In this document: positions 27,091 to 35,656 of the stretch, piece after piece
How the letters are laid out: every line of letters begins with the position of its first letter
Position numbering within the stretch: position 1 is the first letter of the stretch
Origin: Natrinema amylolyticus_A
GTDB taxonomy: Archaea > Halobacteriota > Halobacteria > Halobacteriales > Natrialbaceae
DNA: 64,000 bases
Reading direction: 5' to 3'
Assembly (NCBI RefSeq): GCF_042678045.1
Contig: NZ_JBHUDI010000013.1
Span: 32,077 to 96,076 of the forward strand
Translations under genes and position numbers: made by a program
The notes under the pieces: model-generated
Seen by the model: the letters and a program-made list of their open reading frames with translations, nothing else
Databases searched by the model: none
What the model was told of the DNA's origin: nothing

Positions 27091-27435
27091 TACCCTGCGG
27101 TGTGGGCAGCGCGAAACGACCTCGACGGTCGGATCGCGTGATAGTATCCTCCGATTCGTTTCGCTGCGCGCTCAATAATAACAATTACCGAAGCGGAGAC
27201 TCACCACTTCTGCACTCTACTGGCCGCCCTGCCCACCGCCGAAACATGGTTCGTCCCACAGCGCGGTCACGGACGGATGACCCTGAAACGCGACGTAGAT
27301 CAGCGACTGGAGACTGTACTGATCATCGATCCGGAGTTTCCTTGTGGATGAGAGTCAGAAACAACGCCCTGGCCACGATCGAAACGAGTCGAGTTCGTGG
27401 GCGAGTTCCGACAGAGCGTCCGTAACTCGAGCTAG
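27091..27435. other. Intergenic stretch
   Basis: About 345 bases between convergent genes. The frame at 27102-27425 is basic and serine/arginine-rich, unlike haloarchaeal proteins, so I do not call it. An AT-rich point at 27170-27190 (TCAATAATAACAATTA) may be a terminator or weak promoter. Confidence 0.35.
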
Positions 27436-27984
27436 CTACGCAGCCTCCCATTCTTCGATAAGGGCCGTTGCCGTCGTGAGTTCGGCGTTATAGACACGCT
27501 CGAGGTAGTCGAGCCCCTGCTCGTGTTCGTCTTCAGTGAATGCGTCGACGCAATCTTCGGGGACCACGATCTCGTAGCCGTTGAAAAAGCCGGTCGCCGA
27601 CGAGTGGCGGACACACATGTTCGTATGCAAGCCGGTCATCACGAGCCGATCCACGCCGAGGCTCCGGAGGTGTTGGTCGAGTCCGGTCCCGTAGAACGCG
27701 TCGTAGAATCGCTTCTCAAAGATGTGATCGTCGGCCTCGGGCTCGAGTTCCGGAATCACTTCGGCGCCCGCTGTCCCACGCATCGCGTGCTCTCCCCAGA
27801 CCTCGAGTTCGAAGTCCTCCGGTCGGTGCGCATCATTGGCATAGATAACCGGAATATCGTGTTCGCGAGCCGCCGGGAGCAGTTCGTCACGGAGTGTAGG
27901 AATGATGTTTTGGGCCCGCTCTGCTTCAATCTCGCCAGTCACGAAGTCGTTCAGCATATCTAGTAGTATGACAGCGTCACTCAT
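27436..27984 (-). CDS. Isochorismatase-like cysteine hydrolase
   Basis: A 182-residue protein of the nicotinamidase/isochorismatase fold. The opening VILLDMLNDFV carries the catalytic Asp (about residue 9). The EKRFYDAFYGT block supplies the lysine (about 90). LVMTGLHTNMCVRHS has the nucleophilic cysteine (about 124). It hydrolyses an amide or vinyl ether; the substrate (nicotinamide, ureidoacrylate or isochorismate) is not clear. It stands alone. Confidence 0.85.
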   Translation of the reverse strand: MSDAVILLDMLNDFVTGEIEAERAQNIIPTLRDELLPAAREHDIPVIYANDAHRPEDFELEVWGEHAMRGTAGAEVIPELEPEADDHIFEKRFYDAFYGTGLDQHLRSLGVDRLVMTGLHTNMCVRHSSATGFFNGYEIVVPEDCVDAFTEDEHEQGLDYLERVYNAELTTATALIEEWEAA

Positions 27985-28199
27985 GCATAGTTGTTGGTTT
28001 GATCAAAGGAAAGTACTTCGTAAAAACGCCGTGAATTTCAAACAAAAGTGATGTTTTGCGGACGGAACCGCTGTCTTCCGCACGGAGATCCTTCGTTAGG
28101 AGAAACGGAGCCACGTAGACGACCACGAGCGTAATTCCGACGAGGGATACAATTAAGCGAGATGATATCGAGTAGTAACATGTGCAGGTGAATTGATAG

Positions 28200-28505
28200 A
28201 TGTCCCTCGCCGACGATCCACGTCCCCCACTCCCGGACTGGGTAACTAACGCCTACACCGTGCTTTCCGCCCAAATGACTGCTGCAGAGGCTCGCGAATG
28301 CAACGACAGCGTTCCGGCGATCGACCGTGACCGAGCAGTAGCTGTGCTCTGTGCGTCCGACGAACTGGTACTCGAGCGGGAGGACGCCGAATACGCGATT
28401 CGGCGGTTACTCGAGCGCGGATATTTCTACGCAGTCCACGGCGAACTGCGTGTGACTCTTCCATCGGAATCGCCAGGAACTCGTGGCAACAGATCGTCTG
28501 AGTAA
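28200..28505 (+). CDS. Haloarchaeal hypothetical protein (101 aa)
   Basis: Opens MSLADDPRPPLPDWVTNAYTVL and contains DRDRAVAVLCASDELVLEREDAEYAIRRLLERGYFY, a winged-helix-like pattern (helix, helix, beta-hairpin). It may be a small DNA-binding or regulatory protein. Composition is normal for this genome. No partner gene is obvious. Confidence 0.65.
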   Translation: MSLADDPRPPLPDWVTNAYTVLSAQMTAAEARECNDSVPAIDRDRAVAVLCASDELVLEREDAEYAIRRLLERGYFYAVHGELRVTLPSESPGTRGNRSSE

Positions 28506-28665
28506 CTCAACTCGATATCCGAGTGATCCGTTGCAACTTTCGGATGGCTTCTTCCTGTCAAATGGTCCTCCAATAATATATGCCTATCTTTGAACAGCGA
28601 GAGAAGGGGCGGAGAATATGCGCCAGAAGATAACTCCGAGTCCTCACGGTGAGGATAGGAGTAAC

Positions 28666-28736
28666 GGCTGTGTGGTGGTTCGAGAGACGTAGTCTCTCGT
28701 CATCACGAAAATCGAAGATTTTCGAACGACACAGCC
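28666..28736. repeat. Structured palindrome A (outer stem with two inner hairpins)
   Basis: Outer arms GGCTGTGT (28666-28673) and ACACAGCC (28729-28736) are perfect complements. Between them are two perfect 8-bp hairpins with 3-base loops: CGAGAGAC-gta-GTCTCTCG (28681-28699) and CGAAAATC-gaa-GATTTTCG (28706-28724). The fold is a three-way junction. It contains no gene. Confidence 0.7.
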
Positions 28737-28831
28737 CTCGGTACACCTGTTCGACCGCGAGAGCGGGACGTTTCAGACGAGAGAGCAGGTCGTGTCGTAG
28801 ACCAACAAATATCCCACCTGCGTACGGGAAG

Positions 28832-28898
28832 CCGCGCCGTCGTCGGGCTTTGCCCGACTGCTTGAGGGATCTCCGATCCCTCTCCGTTTACGGCGCGG
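28832..28898. repeat. Structured palindrome B (outer stem with two inner hairpins)
   Basis: Outer arms CCGCGCCGT (28832-28840) and ACGGCGCGG (28890-28898) pair perfectly. Inside are GTCGGGC-ttt-GCCCGAC (28842-28858) and GAGGGATC-tcc-GATCCCTC (28864-28882). The plan is the same as palindrome A, 95 bases away, but with wholly different bases, so pairing and not sequence is conserved. Confidence 0.7.
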
Positions 28899-28899
28899 A

Positions 28900-29603
28900 G
28901 GATGTCACTTTGTCCCTGACGGTAGGAGCCGGATTCTGACTGCCATTGGAGAGCAAAAGTACGGATTTGTCTGGACATAATAGCCATATTATAGCTGGAA
29001 AGGTTTATGCTATGAGCGAGCATACCATAGTATGTCGGACGAAGCCACGAGGATTCACCGAACGACTCGATTCGAATGTCCGCACAGGGCAGGAAAAGTC
29101 GAGTTAGAGGTATAACCAAAGCCCCGGTAACACGGGAACGAGGTGAACGCCTCCAAGGAGACGAACGCGGCCCATAACTCGACCACCATGGTGGTCGAGT
29201 GAGAAGGCTCAGTAACGGATCTCGCGTAAGTGAGATTCGTGAACTGGAGATACCCAGGCCGAAGGGCCACAGAAACGTGCTCCCGTTCGGGTCCAAATTG
29301 GGGCCTTCGTCCGGGGATATTTCTATCGATCCCGACTGCCAGTCGAGGCCAGTGGGAGAGCTCGGCAATAGAGTTGATCGGCGTTACCGAGAAAACAGGG
29401 AGCCTATGAATTGTACTGATCCAACGATTGGGATTCGAATACGCAGATAGCGAAAGGGAGCGACCGATTCTGATGAAATATCATTTGATCACCGACCGTC
29501 AGTCTAATAATATTGGTAAACAAACAACATTTCCCGAACACATGTATGGGACCACACTCATTCTAATATATGAGATAGTGGCTAGAATTAAACATGGAAT
29601 GAG
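28900..29603. other. Gene-poor region with a 24-bp perfect palindrome
   Basis: About 700 bases with no convincing protein. A promoter-like GGTTTATGCTA (about 29002) precedes ATG at 29032, which opens only a 27-codon frame (RTTRFECPHRAGKVELEV then stop). ACTCGACCACCA/TGGTGGTCGAGT (29177-29200) is a perfect palindrome. Further stem-forming segments (CGTAAGTGAGATTCGTG, GGCCGAAGGGCC, CCCGTTCGGG) follow to about 29310. It may be a decayed mobile element or a structured RNA; I cannot decide. Confidence 0.4.
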
Positions 29604-29729
29604 TTGCGTGCGGAATTATTAGACAATGTCTATCTCATCCACAATTCTTTGGAGGCGTTTGTGAACGAGTGTGTCTTGCGATTAGGGTTTAGAAAGCACT
29701 ATACGATCGGAGTGCGAGAGTTCTGGAAG

Positions 29730-30470
29730 ATGAATGCGCTAAAGCTTGACATGGTCCAGTACGATTGTCCGTACATCAGGACCACTCGAGAACACGACGT
29801 CGCCTTTCACACCCAACACTGGGATTTCAACCAGGCGGATCGGACCCTCGAGACGCGACTGCTCGCGATCGGGGAGAACCCGGAAGAGCTACACGGCGCA
29901 CTCGAGACGCTCAACGGGTACGAGATGCTTCGGGGGTACGAACTCCTCTCTCGGAAACAGAACACGGCGCTCATCCGGTCGCGAATCGACGAAACTGACG
30001 CCATGCAGACGATCCGTAAGAACGATGGCTATGTGACGGGTCCGTTCGTGATTCGAAATGGAAGTGAGATCTGGAACGTCGGCTTCGATAGAGCGAGGTC
30101 GGCAGAAGACGCTCTCTCGGAACTCGACGGCTCGAACGAGTTCACGATCAGGGGCGACGACTCGGTCCACATCGACGACTTCTTCGATATCCTTCAGAAC
30201 GTCGAATCCCTCGGTGCAATGCTTCGGGCGCTCCAGAATCTCACCGACAGAGAACGCGAGACTCTTGAGGCCGCAGTCGAGAAGGGGTATTTTTCGACGC
30301 CGCGGGGAGCGACCCTGGACGACGTTGCCGGGGAGTTCGATATCTCGAAGATGGGGGCCTCAAAGAACCTTCGTCGGAGCCAACGAAAGGTTCTCCGCCG
30401 AGTTATTCGCGTAATGAACGACGTCGAAGCTCAAATGGAGTTACAGGACGAAACGTCGGACGGTCAGTAA
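29730..30470 (+). CDS. Bat-type HTH_10 transcription regulator
   Basis: A 246-residue regulator starting MNALKLDMVQYDCPY. The open frame begins at TTG 29604, but the first 42 residues lack family character. The N-terminal two thirds form a sensor-like region typical of the haloarchaeal bacterio-opsin-activator-like family (QYDCPYIRTTREHDVAFHTQHWDF, SEIWNVGFD). The C-terminal HTH_10 is clear: LTDRERETLEAAVEKGYFSTPR, then DDVAGEFDISKMGASKNLRR. It is convergent with the CoA-transferase operon and is the best local candidate to regulate it. Confidence 0.8.
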   Translation: MNALKLDMVQYDCPYIRTTREHDVAFHTQHWDFNQADRTLETRLLAIGENPEELHGALETLNGYEMLRGYELLSRKQNTALIRSRIDETDAMQTIRKNDGYVTGPFVIRNGSEIWNVGFDRARSAEDALSELDGSNEFTIRGDDSVHIDDFFDILQNVESLGAMLRALQNLTDRERETLEAAVEKGYFSTPRGATLDDVAGEFDISKMGASKNLRRSQRKVLRRVIRVMNDVEAQMELQDETSDGQ

Positions 30471-30476
30471 GAGTGT

Positions 30477-31235
30477 TCAGCGGATGATGCCTCGTGGATC
30501 GATCTCTTCGCGCAAGAGTCGTAACTGTTCTGCGGTCGGCTCCGGACTCCGATCGTACGTCCCAACGTGAATCCGAAAGCCGCTTTCCTCGTTTACCGTC
30601 GCCTCTTCGACGCCTGGATGTAAGAACTCGAGTGTCAGCTCGCGGTCGTCGTCGAAGCCGTAGACGCCATACTGGGTGATCACGTGACTCGGCCCGGTCT
30701 CGGCAGGAAGCCCAGCGTCTTTGCGTGCACCTGGACCGTCGAGGTAGCCCGGTGTAGTCAGGAAGTCGAGCTCCTCGACGAAACTCGTCTCGTCTTGGCG
30801 CATCGTGACGATCGTTTCGTTGGCGAGCGACCCGATGTCATTTGCGCCACCGCTGCCCGGGAACCGGACGGTCGGGCGCTCCCAGTCGCCGATGACCGTC
30901 GAGTTGAGGTTGCCCCGGCGGTCGAGCTGTGCAGCCCCGAGAAAGCCGTAGTCGACGAAGCCGGCGCTCATGTAGGACATGACATCGTGCATCCCGGCGG
31001 CTTTTACGCCTCTGTGGAAGGTCCGCTCGTCGCCGACCGAGATCGGCAGTTCGGGTGCGTCGGGACCGATACCGCCGGCCTCGTAGATCATGGTCGCATC
31101 GGGTGCGTGCGTTCGCTGAGCGAGCATTGCCGCAAGCATCGGCATCCCCGTCCCGACAATGATCGTACTCTCGTCTTCGATGAGGCTCGCAGCGACGGTC
31201 GTCAGCAGTTCCGTCGACGTGTACTCCTCACTCAT
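30477..31235 (-). CDS. CoA-transferase beta subunit (GctB/IpdB-like)
   Basis: A 252-residue family I CoA-transferase subunit. IYEAGG puts a glutamate at residue 52, where glutaconate CoA-transferase has its catalytic Glu. GAAQLDRRGNLNSTVIG and the PGSGGAND oxyanion stretch follow, and the C-terminus (LEFLHPGV, EEIDPRGIIR) resembles GctB and the related ring-opening hydrolase subunit IpdB. The retained glutamate favours true CoA transfer. It overlaps the alpha-subunit gene by 4 bases and ends the operon. Confidence 0.85.
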   Translation of the reverse strand: MSEEYTSTELLTTVAASLIEDESTIIVGTGMPMLAAMLAQRTHAPDATMIYEAGGIGPDAPELPISVGDERTFHRGVKAAGMHDVMSYMSAGFVDYGFLGAAQLDRRGNLNSTVIGDWERPTVRFPGSGGANDIGSLANETIVTMRQDETSFVEELDFLTTPGYLDGPGARKDAGLPAETGPSHVITQYGVYGFDDDRELTLEFLHPGVEEATVNEESGFRIHVGTYDRSPEPTAEQLRLLREEIDPRGIIR

Positions 31236-32254
31236 GCCTGTTCACCCCCTTTGGGGCCGCCCGCATCCGGGCGCTCGTAGTTCTCGATCGCCTCGAGATC
31301 GGCGAGTCGCTCCTCGCCGCCGACGGCCTCGAGGTACTCCTCGAAGTCCGCAGTACCAGTGACGTAACGCTCGAGGTACTCTTCGAGGCCCTCTTCGGTC
31401 GTCGTGAGTTCCATCCACTCCTCGAGGTGATCCTCGTCGAAATAGTACTTGTAGGGCATCTCACCAGGGTGGCTCCCGTAGGGCGCTTCGACGACCGCAT
31501 CGACGAGGAAGTAGGGAATCTCGACGTCTTTCGGCCGCGCCCTGAGTTCGTCGCTGTCGGCGATCTCTTCGGCGGTGACGATCAGCCGTTTGGCAGCACC
31601 TGCAAGTTCCGGGTCTTCGACGCTGATGCCGTCGATGACTGCATTACCGTACTTGTCGGCTTTCGAGACGTGAATGCAGGCGACGTCGGGATAGCAGGCG
31701 GGAACGAGCGTGATCGGCTCGCGGGTCCAAGGGTCCTCAACGATCTTCGCTGCACTCTTTTCGAAGGTCTCCGTTCCTGCGAGGATCCGAGCTGGAACGA
31801 ACGGAACGCCCATCTTCGCAGCGAGAAATCGCCACTGAAGAGTTGCGTTGCTTGCCTCGGCGACGACCTCGACGTCGCCTTCTTCGACTCGCCGGCGGCC
31901 TGCCGGGGCGAGTCCACGGGTTTCGTGGGCGAAACAGTAGGCAGCCTCGACTTTCGAGACTGCACCTGCTGCGATCAGCAGATCAGCGTCGAAGACAGTG
32001 GTCTTCCCCGAGAGCGTCAGCTCCTCGATGTCCTGCCTGACGATCTCGTGGAGGATCGGCGTCGAGATCCGGACGTGACCGAAGCCGCCGCTGGCGAGGA
32101 GGTCACCGTCGTCGACGAACTGTTCGACTGCCTCGCTCGCTGCCATGCGTTTGTCCTCGAACGCACGCGAGCGCTTTTCACGATTCCACTTTCTGACATC
32201 GTCGGGGTGTTCCCAACCGACGAGCTCGCCGTTGCCCTCGTCGATGACGTTCAT
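31232..32254 (-). CDS. CoA-transferase alpha subunit (GctA/IpdA-like)
   Basis: A 340-residue partner of the subunit encoded next. It has the GGFGHVRISTPILHEIVRQ and ELTLSGKTTVFDADLLIAAG segments of alpha-type subunits and an acidic C-terminal extension (GEMPYKYYFDEDHLEEWM) as in GctA/IpdA. Subunit genes overlap at both ends with their neighbours. Together they would load CoA on, or remove it from, a dicarboxylate or ring-derived acid. The substrate is unknown. Confidence 0.85.
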   Translation of the reverse strand: MNVIDEGNGELVGWEHPDDVRKWNREKRSRAFEDKRMAASEAVEQFVDDGDLLASGGFGHVRISTPILHEIVRQDIEELTLSGKTTVFDADLLIAAGAVSKVEAAYCFAHETRGLAPAGRRRVEEGDVEVVAEASNATLQWRFLAAKMGVPFVPARILAGTETFEKSAAKIVEDPWTREPITLVPACYPDVACIHVSKADKYGNAVIDGISVEDPELAGAAKRLIVTAEEIADSDELRARPKDVEIPYFLVDAVVEAPYGSHPGEMPYKYYFDEDHLEEWMELTTTEEGLEEYLERYVTGTADFEEYLEAVGGEERLADLEAIENYERPDAGGPKGGEQA

Positions 32255-32646
32255 CGATCGCTCACCTCGCCCGCGGGACGGAACGCGACGAACCGCTTGC
32301 CGCTCGTCTCCGCTTCGAGCGCCGTCGCCTCGACCTCGAGACCGGTTTCGACGGCCTCCGGATCGATTCCAGTGACCTGTCCCGTCAGCGTTACAGGGCC
32401 GAATTCGACGATTGCGATCGCGTAGGGGGCATCCTCCTCAAAGTCAGGATGTGGGGCGCGGATGACGGTCTTCGATTCGACCATCCCGGTTTCAGGGAGT
32501 GTCTCACGCTCGAGCTCGTCGTCTTCACCTATCACGGCTGGTGGGACGGTCGCCCGACTATCGCCACGGAGGTAGTAGCCTTCGTCGGCCTCGAGTGCGT
32601 CGAGCCAGGCGTCGTAGCCTGTCTCACGAGTTATTTCACCGTTCAT
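32251..32646 (-). CDS. DUF35 OB-fold protein lacking the zinc cysteines
   Basis: A 131-residue protein of the Zn-ribbon/OB-fold acyl-CoA-associated family. The OB part is recognisable (VESKTVIRAPHPDFEEDAPYAIAIVEF, TLTGQVTGID). The N-terminal rubredoxin-like zinc ribbon normally has four cysteines; this sequence has none. It overlaps both neighbours by 4 bases and is encoded next to the thiolase, its usual partner, with which such proteins form a complex that channels acyl-CoA. Confidence 0.8.
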   Translation of the reverse strand: MNGEITRETGYDAWLDALEADEGYYLRGDSRATVPPAVIGEDDELERETLPETGMVESKTVIRAPHPDFEEDAPYAIAIVEFGPVTLTGQVTGIDPEAVETGLEVEATALEAETSGKRFVAFRPAGEVSDR

Positions 32647-33812
32647 TTCGCTACCTCCAATACGTGGACAGCGGCAGTTGCTACCGTTCCACCTGCATTG
32701 TGGGTCACACCAACTTCCGCATCAGGGACTGCATCGGCGTTCGGATGGGTCCCTTCGAGCAGTTTGGTTAGCTCGACGAGTTGACCGACACCTGTCGCAC
32801 CAACGGGATGGCCTTTCGCTTTCAATCCCCCCGAGAGATTGACCGGGAGCGCTCCATCGCGGGTCGTCTCGCCGTCTCGAGCTGCAGAGATCGCCTCCCC
32901 GGGCTCGTAGAAGCCAAGTGCCTCGAGTGCGAGGACTTCGGCGATGGTAAAACAGTCGTGAACTTCGGCGACGTCAACGTCGGCGGCGGTCACCTCGGCC
33001 CGGTCGTAGGCAGCCTGGGCAGCCGATTCAGCTGCTCTCGTCCGCGCCAACTCGCCACGTTCCTGTAGAGACAGCGTCTCGGTTCCCCGGCCCGATCCCG
33101 TGATGGCGACTGTGGGCTCGAGATCGTGCTCAGTCGCGTACTCTCCCGAGACGAGGACGGCTGCAGCGGCTCCGTCAGTGATCGGACAGGCGTCGAGTAA
33201 GCCGAGCGGATCCGCGACCGGTGGTGCCTCGAGGACGTCCGTAACGTCGATTTCGCTCTGGAATTGGGCTTTCGGGTTGGTCGCCGCGTTTGCGTGATTT
33301 TTGACAGCGATGTGGGCGAGGTCTTCGCGTGACCCGCCGAAGCGCTCCATGTAGGCATCCGCGAGCAACGCATACGCGCCTGGGAAGGTCAGGCCGGGAT
33401 GCCCCTCGTGAAGGTCGTCTGCGGCCCGGGCGAGTGTCGCGGTCGTCTCTGCGGTCTCGAGAGTCGTCATCCGCTCGAGCCCGCCGACGAGGACGACGTC
33501 GGCCGCACCGCTCTCGATCGCTCGGACGCCGTCGGCGACGGCGTAGCCACCGGAAGCACACGCGTTCTCGACGCGTGTCGCCTCGAGACCGGTCGTTCCG
33601 ATCCCGGAAGCCATCAGCGGGGCCTGGTGGCTCTGTCTCTCGGCGGTCTCTCCCATGTAGTTGCCGTAGTAGAGGGCATCGACGTCCGAACGTGGGACGG
33701 CGCTTTTCTCGAGTGCGCTCGAGCGAGCCTCGGCGAATAGTTCCCGGCCGGTTCGCCCGGTATGGTCGCCGAAGTCGGTCGCACCGACACCAGCTATCAG
33801 TATCTCTGCCAT
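32643..33812 (-). CDS. Thiolase (SCP-x-like acetyl-CoA C-acyltransferase family)
   Basis: A 389-residue thiolase starting MAEILIAGVGATDFG; the longer frame to 33980 adds a basic tail without family character. The nucleophilic cysteine is in ENACASGGYAV (about residue 87). HDCFTIAEVLALE and GGLKAKGHPVGATG supply the catalytic histidines. The final Cys of biosynthetic thiolases is not evident (THNAGGT), as in the SCP-x/DUF35-dependent subfamily. It probably cleaves a branched or ring-derived 3-ketoacyl-CoA with its DUF35 partner. Confidence 0.88.
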   Translation of the reverse strand: MAEILIAGVGATDFGDHTGRTGRELFAEARSSALEKSAVPRSDVDALYYGNYMGETAERQSHQAPLMASGIGTTGLEATRVENACASGGYAVADGVRAIESGAADVVLVGGLERMTTLETAETTATLARAADDLHEGHPGLTFPGAYALLADAYMERFGGSREDLAHIAVKNHANAATNPKAQFQSEIDVTDVLEAPPVADPLGLLDACPITDGAAAAVLVSGEYATEHDLEPTVAITGSGRGTETLSLQERGELARTRAAESAAQAAYDRAEVTAADVDVAEVHDCFTIAEVLALEALGFYEPGEAISAARDGETTRDGALPVNLSGGLKAKGHPVGATGVGQLVELTKLLEGTHPNADAVPDAEVGVTHNAGGTVATAAVHVLEVAK

Positions 33813-34055
33813 TACCGGAGAAAGGGCCGCTATTGTCGAAAACCGGCGGGTTGATATGTATACCAACCCCGAAACCGGGGCCACAGCGAAGACTCGAGGC
33901 GAAGTTGCTGGGAAACGGGATATCCAGAATGCAGCATACTGCCGGTTGCAACCCTTGTCTGAGACAGCGGAAAATGACACTCAGACACATAGCCGTACAG
34001 TCGCTTCAAAAACAGTCCACAGCGGTTGCAGGGAGGGCGATCAGCGGAGAACCGT

Positions 34056-34127
34056 CTAGATTTTTAGGAAGAGGACGATCAGGTTGATCACCATCATCGC
34101 GACGAAGCCAACGAGCCAGAGTTCCAT
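34056..34127 (-). CDS. 23-residue membrane peptide of the symporter operon
   Basis: ATG (34125-34127) is preceded by a strong Shine-Dalgarno GGAGGTGAG on the minus strand at about 34132-34140. It encodes MELWLVGFVAMMVINLIVLF and three more residues, one hydrophobic helix. It starts 14 bases after the symporter stop. Tiny single-helix subunits are known partners of transporters; here that role is inferred from position and the good ribosome site. Confidence 0.6.
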   Translation of the reverse strand: MELWLVGFVAMMVINLIVLFLKI

Positions 34128-34141
34128 ATCTCTCACCTCCG

Positions 34142-35656
34142 TTAGAGTTTGAAGATTGGTTTGACGTGATCTGGGACGTTCTCGCCGCTGGCCCCGTCGG
34201 TCAGATACGAGACGAAGATCGTCACGGCGATCGAAACGGAGATCGCGATGAAGTAAAAGTCCATCCCGATCGGGAACGCGTACCCGAGCTGTGTCGCAGC
34301 CAGCAGCGTGACGTTGAGCAGGAGTGCAGCGGCGAGTCCAGCAGTGACGCCTTCTCGGCTTGCATCTTTCCAGAGCAGACCGACGACCACAGCAGGGATC
34401 GTCCCACTGACAAACGTCCCCCAGCCGAAGGTGCCGAGGATCGCAACGAGGTGACCGCCGTACAGTCCGAAGATTACCGAGCCGACGCCGACGACGAGGA
34501 CTGCGGTCCGTCCAAGCCACGTTTCCCGCCGTTCGGAGACCTCCCAGCCCATCGCTCGCACGAAGTCCCGGGCGATCGCACCGGAAGCGACCGACAGGAA
34601 GAACGCGGCGGTGGACATGATCGCGGCGACCAGCCCCGCGTAGATGATCATCTGCAGGACGATGTGCAATCGCTCGACGAACTCGAAGGCAGCCATGTCA
34701 GGGTCTGCAAGCGGCTCGACACTTCCGGAGGCGACCAAATAGAGCGCAACGAAGCCGATGAGCAACCAGAGGATGCTCCCCACGGCATAGGTGACGCCGC
34801 TGACGAGGCCGACGGTTCGCAGCCCCTTCGGGTCGTCGATCGAGAACATCCGCTGGAGGACCTGGGGCTGGCCCATGACGCCGATACTGAAGACGATCGG
34901 CCAGATCAACAACAGGCCTGGTGCGGAGCCTTCAGCGAGCCCCCAGCCGTCGAGCATCTGGGGAGTAAAGGCCTTTGTCACGTCTTCACCGGAGAGTTCA
35001 CCGGCCTCGACGACGGTCATGGTCGTGTTCTCCATCCCGCCAGCAATCTGGAAGAAACCGACGACGACGCCGACGACGCCTATTAGCATCACTGCACCCG
35101 TGTACGCCCCTGCGAGCTGGGCCGACGCCATCCCACCGACGGCAACGTAGACGATGATCAGCCCGAACACGAGCCAGACGGCGGTCTCAATCGAGATCCC
35201 GAGGATCACCGAGAGAACGTAGCCGCCGCCGGCGACCTGCGAGGCGAGGTAGGCCCAGCACGCAATAAAGAGAATCAATGCGAGTATCCCCCGGATCACG
35301 CCACTGTCGAACCGTTCGTCGGCGATGTCCCCGAGCGTACCAATGTCGGCGACGTCGGCCATCCCGCGGACGCGCTTGCCGACGATCCAGTAGGCCATCG
35401 CAAACCCGAGGCCACTGGCGAAGGTCATCCACAGCGAGGACGTGCCCATCTGGTATACGAGCCCTGGACCGCCAATGAATCCGAAGGCACTCATGATCCC
35501 GGACATACTCGCCAGGGTAATGACCGCCGCACCGAACATCTTCGTCGCACCATAAAACTCGTCGGAGGAGTCGACGAGGCGCTTGCTATAGAGGCCGACA
35601 GCGAACACCGAGAGGATAAACAGCGCGACGAAGCCGGGAACGAGCACATCGATCAT
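34142..35656 (-). CDS. Sodium:solute symporter (SSS family)
   Basis: A 504-residue transporter with about 13 membrane helices, beginning MIDVLVPGFVALFILSVFAVGLYSKR. Helix 1 and the GIMSAFGFIGGPGLVYQMG stretch match the SSS/PanF-PutP core, and a Q-rich GQPQVLQRMFSIDD loop is typical. It takes up an organic acid or similar solute with sodium. It lies between a small membrane peptide and a DUF-like membrane protein in one operon, just downstream of the SDR gene, and next to the acyl-CoA operon that could use the imported compound. Confidence 0.85.
   Translation of the reverse strand: MIDVLVPGFVALFILSVFAVGLYSKRLVDSSDEFYGATKMFGAAVITLASMSGIMSAFGFIGGPGLVYQMGTSSLWMTFASGLGFAMAYWIVGKRVRGMADVADIGTLGDIADERFDSGVIRGILALILFIACWAYLASQVAGGGYVLSVILGISIETAVWLVFGLIIVYVAVGGMASAQLAGAYTGAVMLIGVVGVVVGFFQIAGGMENTTMTVVEAGELSGEDVTKAFTPQMLDGWGLAEGSAPGLLLIWPIVFSIGVMGQPQVLQRMFSIDDPKGLRTVGLVSGVTYAVGSILWLLIGFVALYLVASGSVEPLADPDMAAFEFVERLHIVLQMIIYAGLVAAIMSTAAFFLSVASGAIARDFVRAMGWEVSERRETWLGRTAVLVVGVGSVIFGLYGGHLVAILGTFGWGTFVSGTIPAVVVGLLWKDASREGVTAGLAAALLLNVTLLAATQLGYAFPIGMDFYFIAISVSIAVTIFVSYLTDGASGENVPDHVKPIFKL

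Noticed and set aside
27102..27425. Open frame between the DUF6360-like gene and the hydrolase
   Set aside because: Basic, Arg/Ser-rich product with no acidic bias and no start signal; probably chance.
28832..28898. Clover-leaf-like palindrome considered as a tRNA
   Set aside because: It has no GTTC-type T-loop, no plausible anticodon arm and only two inner hairpins with 3-base loops, so it does not fit a tRNA.
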